From: Acidimicrobiales bacterium
GTDB lineage: Bacteria > Actinomycetota > Acidimicrobiia > Acidimicrobiales > SHLQ01
NCBI GenBank assembly: GCA_013002375.1
Contig: JABDJW010000182.1
Coordinates: forward strand, 1-11,631
Reading direction: 5' to 3'
DNA length: 11,631 bases
Position 1 is the stretch's first letter; every line of letters starts with the position of its first letter. Both the position numbers and the translations under genes were made by a program. Below, piece after piece: positions 1 to 5,715 of the stretch. The notes under the pieces are model-generated. The model searched no databases. It worked only from the letters and a program-made list of their open reading frames with translations, and had not been told where the DNA came from.

Positions 1-37
1 GGTTAGCAGCGGCCGCCCGGTAGTCGGCGCGGCCCAA

Positions 38-62
38 CACTGCCGGCCCGGGGGCGGCAGTG
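38..62 (-). terminator. Hairpin downstream of tpiA, probable U-tract-less terminator
   Basis: A perfect 8-bp inverted repeat (CACTGCCG at 38-45 and CGGCAGTG at 55-62) flanks a 9-base GC-rich loop. On the minus strand it begins 5 bases after the tpiA stop codon, where transcription of the glycolytic run would end. It is followed by TTGGG and not by a run of T, so it does not match the classic intrinsic terminator. Hairpins without a U-tract are common after genes in high-GC actinobacteria. The rest of bases 1-37 shows no supportable gene. Confidence 0.5.
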
Positions 63-67
63 CTCGG

Positions 68-844
68 CTAGATGGCCAGCCGGTACTGGATGATGCGGGC
101 GAAATCCACAGCGTCGAGGCTGGCGCCACCCACCAGCGCTCCATCGATATCGGGCTGCGCCATCAAGTCGGGCGCGTTGCCGGGCTTCACCGACCCGCCG
201 TACTGGATACGCACCGCGTCGGCGACGGTGTCGCCGTACTTGCCCCGCAGCGTTTCACGGACGTGCTTGCACATTTCCTGGGCGTCCTGGGGTGTCGCGG
301 TAACGCCGGTGCCGATCGCCCAAATCGGTTCATAGGCGACCACGCACGTCTGCACCTGATCGGCGCTGAGTCCCTTCAGACCGGCCAACACCTGACCGGC
401 GACCTTGGTCTCGGCATCGCCGGCTTCGCGCTCTTCCAGCGTCTCTCCACAGCACAGGATGGGGGTCATCTCGTGCTTGAGGATGGCCTTCACCTTCTTG
501 TTGACGTCCTCGTCGGTCTCGCCGAAGATCTCGCGCCGTTCGCTGTGGCCGGTGATCACGTAGGTGACCATCAGCTTGGCCAGCATCGAGGGGGCGACTT
601 CGCCGGTGAACGCGCCCTTCTCCTCGAAGTGGCAATGCTGGGCGCCGAGCGCGATCGGGATGCCGTCGGAATCGAGGACGGTCTGCACCGAGCGCAGGTC
701 GGTGAACGGCGGATGCACCGTGACCTCGACCGCCTCGATGTCCTCCTTCTTCAGCTCGTAGGAGAGCTTCTGCACCAGCTGGATTGCCTCCAGGTGGTTG
801 TGGTGCATCTTCCAGTTCCCGGAGATGATCGGCATGCGAGCCAT
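68..844 (-). CDS. tpiA: Triose-phosphate isomerase
   Basis: Interconverts dihydroxyacetone phosphate and glyceraldehyde 3-phosphate in cytosolic glycolysis and gluconeogenesis. The 258-residue product has the usual TIM length and all catalytic landmarks: Asn10 and Lys12 in SGNWKM, His100 in ITGHSERR, and Glu172 in the motif VAYEPIWAIGTG. The phosphate-binding YGGSVKP (215-221) and ALVGGASL (236-243) segments are also present. The ATG at 844 is chosen because an AAGGG sequence (852-856) lies 7 bases upstream; the internal ATG at residue 4 is less well spaced. It is the last gene of the gap-pgk-tpiA run, 27 bases after the pgk stop, and is followed by a hairpin. Nothing suggests loss of function. 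Confidence 0.97.
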   Translation of the reverse strand: MARMPIISGNWKMHHNHLEAIQLVQKLSYELKKEDIEAVEVTVHPPFTDLRSVQTVLDSDGIPIALGAQHCHFEEKGAFTGEVAPSMLAKLMVTYVITGHSERREIFGETDEDVNKKVKAILKHEMTPILCCGETLEEREAGDAETKVAGQVLAGLKGLSADQVQTCVVAYEPIWAIGTGVTATPQDAQEMCKHVRETLRGKYGDTVADAVRIQYGGSVKPGNAPDLMAQPDIDGALVGGASLDAVDFARIIQYRLAI

Positions 845-871
845 GAGCGTGCCCTTTCGGCAGTTGACGGG

Positions 872-2014
872 CTAGGAGCTGCGCAGGGCGGCCAGCCCCG
901 GCAGATCGCCCTTTTCGAGTAGTTCCAGACTGGCGCCGCCGCCGGTCGACACGTGATCGACGTCGCGATCGACACCAAACTGCTTTGCCGCCGCGGCGGA
1001 ATCGCCACCGCCGACGACGCTGTAACCCCGTGATTCGGCCACCGCCTTGGCCACCGACGCGGTGCCGGCTTCGAAGCGGGGATCCTCGAAGACGCCCATC
1101 GGGCCGTTCCACAAGATCGTGCGGGCGTCGAGCAGAACATCGGTGAATTCGGCCGCAGTACCGGGGCCGATGTCGACACCCATCCAGCCGTCGGGCACCG
1201 ATTGGCCAACCTGGCGGACCTCTCCCCCGGCATCGGGTTCGAACAGCTTGCCGCCCGGTCCCAGCGCGGTGATGTCGCTGGGTAAGTGAATGGTGGCACC
1301 AGAATCGAGCAATGCCTTGCAGGTGTCGACCATGTCCGGTTCGAACAGCGAAGCACCGACCGAGTGGCCCTGGGCGGCCAGGAAGGTGAAGCACATGCCA
1401 CCGCCGATGATCAACGAATCGACCACGGCGAGCAACGATTCGATCACGGCCAGCTTGTCGCTGACCTTCGAGCCGCCCATCACGGCACAGAAGGGCCGCT
1501 TGGGGTTCTCGCGCAAGCCACCGAGGACCTCGACCTCGCGCGCCAGCAACCGACCGGCCGCCGACGGCAGATGGGCCGGAGGGCCGACGATCGAGGCGTG
1601 CTCGCGATGCGACGCGCCGAAGGCATCGTTGACGTAGGCATCGTGCCCCTCGACCAGCTGGGCGACGAACGCGGGATCGTTGCTGATCTCGCCGGGATTC
1701 CACCGCAGGTTGTCGAGCAGCGTCACCCGCGCCGCGTCGAGCCCCTTGGCGGTGAGCAGCTCGGCCAGCCGGGCCCGCACCGGCGCGACGTCGGAGGCGG
1801 GGTCGGGACGGCCCTTGGGCCGACCGAGATGGGAACACGCGGTGACGCGCGCGCCCTTGGAGAGCAGCCATTCGATGGTGGGCAACGCAGCCCGAATCCG
1901 AAGGTCGTCGGCAATGACGCCATCGCTGAGCGGCACGTTGAAGTCGGCCCGGACCAGGACGGCCTTGCCGTCGAGGTCGGGCAGATCTTCGAGAACCGGT
2001 ACGCCAGAACTCAC
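872..2014 (-). CDS. pgk: Phosphoglycerate kinase
   Basis: Transfers the acyl phosphate of 1,3-bisphosphoglycerate to ADP, the first ATP-yielding step of glycolysis, in the cytosol. The product has 380 residues, slightly shorter than the common 390-400. Family motifs appear in order: VRADFNVPL (21-29), SHLGRPKG (61-68), the GGSKVSDK loop (180-187), NGPMGVFE (303-310), VVGGGDSAAA (333-342) and the C-terminal STGGGASLELLE (356-367). Translation starts at a GTG that overlaps the gap stop codon (GTGA, 2014-2011), so it is probably translated by coupling to gap. It sits between gap and tpiA, the standard order for this pathway. Confidence 0.97.
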   Translation of the reverse strand: MSSGVPVLEDLPDLDGKAVLVRADFNVPLSDGVIADDLRIRAALPTIEWLLSKGARVTACSHLGRPKGRPDPASDVAPVRARLAELLTAKGLDAARVTLLDNLRWNPGEISNDPAFVAQLVEGHDAYVNDAFGASHREHASIVGPPAHLPSAAGRLLAREVEVLGGLRENPKRPFCAVMGGSKVSDKLAVIESLLAVVDSLIIGGGMCFTFLAAQGHSVGASLFEPDMVDTCKALLDSGATIHLPSDITALGPGGKLFEPDAGGEVRQVGQSVPDGWMGVDIGPGTAAEFTDVLLDARTILWNGPMGVFEDPRFEAGTASVAKAVAESRGYSVVGGGDSAAAAKQFGVDRDVDHVSTGGGASLELLEKGDLPGLAALRSS

Positions 2015-3246
2015 CGGCGGCTACGACGCTTGGCGGCCGCCTTCTTCTTGGCCGGACGCTTCGCCACCGTCTTCTTGGCGGCGGTCTTCTTGGCTGCAGT
2101 CTTCTTGGCCGGGCGCTTCGCCACCGTCTTCTTGGCCGCGGTCTTCTTGGCCGCGGTCTTCTTGGCCGGACGCTTCGCCGCCGCCTTCTTCGCGGTGGTC
2201 TTCCTCTTGGCGGTGGTCTTCTTGGCGGCCGGCTTGGGCGCACCCTTGGTGCCGACGATGACGGCCAGGTCGACCAAGCGGTTCGAGTACCCCCACTCGT
2301 TGTCGTACCAGCCGAAGACCTTCACCAGGTTGCCCTGCGAAATCGTGAGGCCGGAATCGAAGGTGCACGAGGCCGGCGAGCCCACGATGTCGGACGACAC
2401 CAAGGGGGCTTCGCTGTAGTCGAGCACGTTGCGCAGCGGCCCCGAGCGAGCGGCCTTCTTGAACGCGGCGTTGATCTGTTCGGCCGTGGCGGCCTTCTTG
2501 AGCACGCAGGTGAAGTCGGTGATCGACCCGTCAGGGATCGGTACCCGCATGGCCCGGCCGTCGAGCTTGCCGCGCATCTTGCGCACGACGAGGCCGGTGG
2601 CCGACGCCGCCCCGGTGGTGGTCGGAACGATGTTGACCGCCGCGGCCCGAGCCCGACGGAGATCCTTGTGAGGACCGTCGACCAAGGCTTGGTCACCGGT
2701 GTAGCCGTGCACCGTGGTCATGAGGCCATTGGCGATACCGAACGCATCGTCGAGCACCTTCACCATGGGGACGAGCGAGTTCGTGGTGCAGGATGCGTTG
2801 GAGATGATGTGATGACGATTGGGGTTGTAGTCGCGATCGTTCACGCCGACGACGAACGTGGCGTCGCAGTTGCCCGACGGCGCCGAGATGATCACCTTGC
2901 GGGCACCGGCCGAGATGTGGCCCTTGGCCAGGTTCTTGTCGGTGAAGAAGCCCGTCGATTCGATGACGACGTCGACCCCGAGATCGCCCCAGGGCAGGTT
3001 CGACGGATCGCGTTCGGACAACACTCGAAGCTCATCACCATCGACGCTGATGCCGTTGCGGGTGACCTTCACGTTGGTGCCGAACGTGCCGTGCACGGAG
3101 TCGTGCTGCAGCAGGTGGGCCATTGTCTCCAACGAGCCCAGATCGTTCACCGCGACGAAGTCGATGTCGGCGCCCGAGAGCTTTGCGGCCCGGAAGAAGT
3201 TGCGGCCAATACGGCCAAAGCCGTTGATACCGACGCGTACTGCCAT
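2011..3246 (-). CDS. gap: Type I glyceraldehyde-3-phosphate dehydrogenase with a long histone-like basic C-terminal tail
   Basis: Oxidises and phosphorylates glyceraldehyde 3-phosphate to 1,3-bisphosphoglycerate with NAD. The body (about residues 1-335) is complete: nucleotide-binding GFGRIGR (9-15), Asn34-Asp35 as in NAD-preferring enzymes, catalytic Cys153 in SNASCTTN, His180 in TTVHGYTG, and the C-terminal WYDNEWGYSNR (313-323). Bacterial GAPDH normally ends near residue 335. Here it continues in frame for about 76 more residues made almost only of Lys, Ala, Thr, Arg, Pro and Val, with 26 Lys, 8 Arg and no acidic residue. The tail holds two identical 19-residue repeats. It resembles the H1-like tails of actinobacterial HU/HupB and TopA, so nucleic acid or polyanion binding is a reasonable inference, unproven. 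An AGGAG sits 9 bases before the ATG; rapZ ends 12 bases upstream and pgk overlaps downstream. Confidence 0.96.
   Translation of the reverse strand: MAVRVGINGFGRIGRNFFRAAKLSGADIDFVAVNDLGSLETMAHLLQHDSVHGTFGTNVKVTRNGISVDGDELRVLSERDPSNLPWGDLGVDVVIESTGFFTDKNLAKGHISAGARKVIISAPSGNCDATFVVGVNDRDYNPNRHHIISNASCTTNSLVPMVKVLDDAFGIANGLMTTVHGYTGDQALVDGPHKDLRRARAAAVNIVPTTTGAASATGLVVRKMRGKLDGRAMRVPIPDGSITDFTCVLKKAATAEQINAAFKKAARSGPLRNVLDYSEAPLVSSDIVGSPASCTFDSGLTISQGNLVKVFGWYDNEWGYSNRLVDLAVIVGTKGAPKPAAKKTTAKRKTTAKKAAAKRPAKKTAAKKTAAKKTVAKRPAKKTAAKKTAAKKTVAKRPAKKKAAAKRRSRR
2044..2157 (-). repeat. Two tandem 57-bp repeats encoding identical 19-residue Lys/Ala units in the GAPDH tail
   Basis: Bases 2101-2157 encode GAPDH residues 364-382 and bases 2044-2100 encode residues 383-401. 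Both units translate to the same peptide, TAAKKTAAKKTVAKRPAKK. The two DNA copies differ at 4 of 57 positions, all synonymous. A degenerate related unit precedes them at about 2158-2230. The array looks like an expanded in-frame coding repeat with conserved peptide sequence. Confidence 0.9.
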
Positions 3247-3255
3247 GGATGTTTT

Positions 3256-3260
3256 CTCCT
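3256..3260 (-). promoter_or_regulatory. Ribosome binding site of gap, overlapping the rapZ stop codon
   Basis: On the minus strand AGGAG lies 9 bases before the gap ATG. Two of its bases are also part of the rapZ TAG stop codon (3261-3259). A ribosome finishing rapZ therefore stands on the gap initiation site, which fits co-transcription and translational coupling. Confidence 0.7.
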
Positions 3261-4122
3261 ACTTGTCTTTGTCTCGGTGCACGATCGTAGGGTCGTACCC
3301 GAGCTCTTTCAGCGATGATGCAACATGTTCGGTGATCGCCACCGCGCGGTGGCGACCTCCGGTACAGCCGAAGGCAATCGTGAAATACGATTTGCCCTCT
3401 CGAACGTATGCCGGCAGGAGCATCTCGAGCAGCCCTTCGGTGCGTTCGAGAAACTCGGCCGTGACGGGTTGGTCGAGCACGTACCGTTTGACCGGCTCGT
3501 CGAGCCCGGTCTGTGGTTGGAGCTCGGGCACCCAGTGGGGGTTGGGCAAAAAACGGCAGTCGATGACCATGTCGACGTCGCGGGGCAGGCCGTGCTTGAA
3601 GCCGAAGGATTCGACGGTGACCCGCATGCCCTCGTCGCCCTCGGCGCTGCCGAAGTGGCCCTGCACCCGCTCGCGCAGCTGGTGCACGTTCAGCTCGCTG
3701 GTGTCGATCACCAGGTCGGCCTCGCCCCGAACCGATTCGAGAGCGTTCCGTTCGGCGACGATGGAGTCGGTCATGACCCCCTCGGCCGGGAACGGATGGC
3801 GGCGCCGGGTGCTCTCGTAGCGCCGCACCAACGTGTCGACGCTCGCTTCCAGGAACAAGACCCGCACCGTCGCGCCGGACTCGCGCAACCACGCGATCGA
3901 CCGAGCCAGTTCGTCGGCCGGATAGCCGCCGGCGCCGGACACCAACACGATGCGTTCCATCGCCGTACCGGGACCGTCGGACGCCGCGGCCAGATCGACG
4001 ACGTTGGGGATGAGCGGCGGCGGCAGGTTGTCGATCACGAACCAGCCCAGGTCTTCGAGCGCGTGGGCGGCTTGGGTCCGGCCCGCGCCGGACAGCCCTG
4101 TAACCACTACGAACTCGCTCAC
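3259..4122 (-). CDS. rapZ: RapZ/YvcJ-family nucleotide-binding regulator
   Basis: A cytosolic P-loop protein. The E. coli relative is an RNase adaptor that controls glucosamine-6-phosphate synthase through small RNAs, and the Bacillus relative YvcJ hydrolyses GTP. The role in actinobacteria is less settled. From the GTG at 4122 the product is 287 residues, close to the family's usual 285. Visible features are the P-loop GLSGAGRT (9-16), the signature LEDLGWFVIDNLPPPLIP (22-39), VLFLEASVDTLVRRYESTRR (88-107), and the C-terminal hallmark FGCTGGRHRAV (251-261). The P-loop has Arg15 where Lys is typical; I recall the same in mycobacterial relatives. An upstream in-frame ATG would add 73 Cys/Arg-rich residues without family similarity, so it is rejected. 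The next gene is gap, with yvcK and whiA absent between them. Confidence 0.93.
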   Translation of the reverse strand: MSEFVVVTGLSGAGRTQAAHALEDLGWFVIDNLPPPLIPNVVDLAAASDGPGTAMERIVLVSGAGGYPADELARSIAWLRESGATVRVLFLEASVDTLVRRYESTRRRHPFPAEGVMTDSIVAERNALESVRGEADLVIDTSELNVHQLRERVQGHFGSAEGDEGMRVTVESFGFKHGLPRDVDMVIDCRFLPNPHWVPELQPQTGLDEPVKRYVLDQPVTAEFLERTEGLLEMLLPAYVREGKSYFTIAFGCTGGRHRAVAITEHVASSLKELGYDPTIVHRDKDK

Positions 4123-4130
4123 GTCGCACC

Positions 4131-4136
4131 AGGGTA
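4131..4136 (-). promoter_or_regulatory. Possible -10 element for rapZ (leaderless or very short leader)
   Basis: On the minus strand TACCCT fits the actinobacterial TANNNT -10 pattern and ends 8 bases before the rapZ GTG. A TGGGCA, 4 of 6 matches to TTGACA, lies 17 bases further upstream. No clear Shine-Dalgarno sequence precedes the GTG, which fits a leaderless or near-leaderless mRNA. The call rests on a short match in GC-rich DNA and could be chance. The 79-base gap to the methyltransferase gene (4123-4201) holds no other recognisable feature. Confidence 0.3.
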
Positions 4137-4201
4137 GGCCGCCAACCGGGGCATGCCCAGCGGAAGCCTCTTCGCAATCATGGACGACCGCGCCGACCGG
4201 T

Positions 4202-4954
4202 TCATGCTTTGCGGCAATGCAGCAACAACAGGCGCGGGATGCTGGCCGCGTCGAAGAACTCGCTGGCCTTGGCCAAGAAGCCCGGCGGCGGTGATGGCTC
4301 GTGCATGCGGTGCACCAACAAGCCGTTCTCGGCCAGAGCATTCACGTACCGACTGAGCGGTCGGTGCACGAAACGAATGAAGACATCCTTGGTGACTTCC
4401 TCGACCACGGCTTGCTCGACCAGGTAGGGGCCGATGCGCCAGTACTGCTCGGGGGGCTCGATGATCTGATCGTCGATCCAGCCGCTGCCCGGGGTTTGCA
4501 GCAGCGGGTGGTTCAGGAAGAACGCGAATGTGCCGCCGGGCTGCAGCACGCGGGCGACCTCGGCGATGGCGTCATCGATCTCGTCGATGTGTTCGAACAC
4601 CAGGCACGCGACCACGGCATCGACGCTGGCATCGGCGAGCGGCAACGACGCTGCGCCGGCCTGGGCGTAGAGCGGTCCTCCGCCGCGCGCCGCAGCCTCG
4701 ACGATCTGGTTCCGGGTCGGGTCGACGCCGAGCACCGTTGCGCCCTGGGCGGCGAGCGCTCGGGCGATCTGGCCTTCGCCGGTGCCGAGGTCGAGCACCC
4801 GCTCGGCCCCCGCCAACGCCTGGCGCGCCAGCGGCACGATCTGTTCGACGTACTCCGGATCGGCGCCGTCGGTGAAGCCCTGCTGCCACCAGCCCGCGTA
4901 GTCCTCCCACAGCTCCACCGTGGTGCGCAGGTCGCTCCGGTGCTCGTCGGTCAT
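4202..4954 (-). CDS. Class I SAM-dependent methyltransferase, substrate unknown
   Basis: A soluble 250-residue Rossmann-fold methyltransferase of the Methyltransf_11/UbiE-like type. Motif I is VLDLGTGEG (53-61), followed by the acidic end of strand two in GVDPTRNQ (76-83). Next come ASLPLADASVDAVVACLVFEHI (102-123), a typical motif II/post-II region, and a motif-III-like VARVLQPGGTFAFFL (133-147). The C-terminal half carries aromatic residues (PEQYWRIGPYL, 168-178) that may shape the acceptor site. The ATG at 4954 overlaps the hydrolase stop codon in ATGA, so the start is well supported and the two proteins are probably made together. The acceptor (lipid, quinone, small molecule or protein) cannot be told from sequence. 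Confidence 0.85.
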   Translation of the reverse strand: MTDEHRSDLRTTVELWEDYAGWWQQGFTDGADPEYVEQIVPLARQALAGAERVLDLGTGEGQIARALAAQGATVLGVDPTRNQIVEAAARGGGPLYAQAGAASLPLADASVDAVVACLVFEHIDEIDDAIAEVARVLQPGGTFAFFLNHPLLQTPGSGWIDDQIIEPPEQYWRIGPYLVEQAVVEEVTKDVFIRFVHRPLSRYVNALAENGLLVHRMHEPSPPPGFLAKASEFFDAASIPRLLLLHCRKA

Positions 4955-5715
4955 GGCGTCGCCTCCCGCAGGGCGGCGGCGATGGCCCGGAACGAGGCGA
5001 TCGAGCCGGTCAGGCCCAGGTGCGAAGCGGTGATCTCGACGTTGGTCGCGGCGGGATCGAAGCAGGCCTGCCACTCGACGATGCCATCGGTCTTCGACCA
5101 GATCGCGGTCCAGGGCACGCTGGTGTCATAAGCCCGAAACAGCTCGGACTGGTAGGCGCGGTCGGCGTCGACATCGTCGGCGGCGCCGATGCCCAGCCGG
5201 GACGCCAGCCGCAGTGCCTCGATCGACAGGCGCAGCGCGATCTGGCGCGGCAGGTGCCTCCGGATGGGGCTGCCCAGGGTGATGAGCTGGGCCAGGCCCT
5301 CCGGTGAACGGTTCGCGACCACCCGGCACTGCTGACCGCCGCGGCTGTGGCCGATCAAGGTGACCGGCCGGCCAACGGCCTCGCTTCGTTCGGCGATCGT
5401 CTCCGCGATCCGCTGTGCGGCCCAGGTACTGGATCGCCGGTTGCGTTCCATGTCGGCCACCGTCACCGCATAACCGCCTCGTTCGAGCCAATCGGTCAGG
5501 TCAGCAACGCTGTCGGGCGTCCCGAGGTACCCGGTCACCACGACGACGGGCCGTCCTCGACCATCGAGCCCCTCGGCGTCGGCCCAGACCGTGGACCGCC
5601 GCAGATTCTTTCGTTCGACCGGCGCCCGCAGCTCGTTCCAGACCGGGCGGCCGAACGCGCCGACCAGCGGGTGGGGCATGGCCGGCGGCGCCGGCCCTCG
5701 GGTGCTGGTGGTCAC
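4951..5715 (-). CDS. Alpha/beta hydrolase, lipase/esterase-like
   Basis: A 254-residue alpha/beta-hydrolase-fold protein. The nucleophile elbow is GHSRGG with Ser124. The likely acid is Asp210 in WSKTDGIVEWQACFD and the likely base is His232 in ASHLGLTG; this order and the DGIV-W pattern resemble actinobacterial triacylglycerol-lipase-like proteins. VVVVTGYLGTPDS (57-69) forms the first strand and a likely oxyanion region. No signal peptide or membrane segment is visible, so it is probably cytosolic. The GTG at 5715 is chosen because it overlaps the uvrC stop (GTGA); an ATG 12 codons later (5679) is an alternative start. It is coupled to the methyltransferase downstream by ATGA. The substrate is unknown. 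Confidence 0.82.
   Translation of the reverse strand: MTTSTRGPAPPAMPHPLVGAFGRPVWNELRAPVERKNLRRSTVWADAEGLDGRGRPVVVVTGYLGTPDSVADLTDWLERGGYAVTVADMERNRRSSTWAAQRIAETIAERSEAVGRPVTLIGHSRGGQQCRVVANRSPEGLAQLITLGSPIRRHLPRQIALRLSIEALRLASRLGIGAADDVDADRAYQSELFRAYDTSVPWTAIWSKTDGIVEWQACFDPAATNVEITASHLGLTGSIASFRAIAAALREATP

Noticed and set aside
9..16. Palindrome GCGGCCGC as a regulatory site or second terminator
   Set aside because: A perfect 8-base GC palindrome is expected by chance in such DNA and has no spacer or context supporting a site.
2011..2241. GAPDH tail as a frameshift artefact reading into noncoding DNA
   Set aside because: The tail has regular repeated units with synonymous differences and ends in a stop that overlaps the pgk start in the same GTGA style as other junctions, so it looks genuine.
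330..2243. 637-codon minus-strand open frame, very rich in Arg and Pro
   Set aside because: Runs across pgk and parts of gap and tpiA in another frame; the composition is the typical out-of-frame shadow of GC-rich coding DNA.
1286..2419. 377-codon plus-strand frame with a hydrophobic repeat (FLAAVFLAGRFA-like) that looks like a membrane protein
   Set aside because: The hydrophobic repeat is the antisense reading of the Lys/Ala codons in the GAPDH tail (AAG read as CTT, GCC as GGC), and the rest is antisense to pgk and gap.
4123..4341. Upstream start for rapZ adding 73 residues
   Set aside because: The extension is Cys/Arg-rich, overlaps the methyltransferase gene, and has no family similarity; GTG 4122 gives the usual RapZ length.
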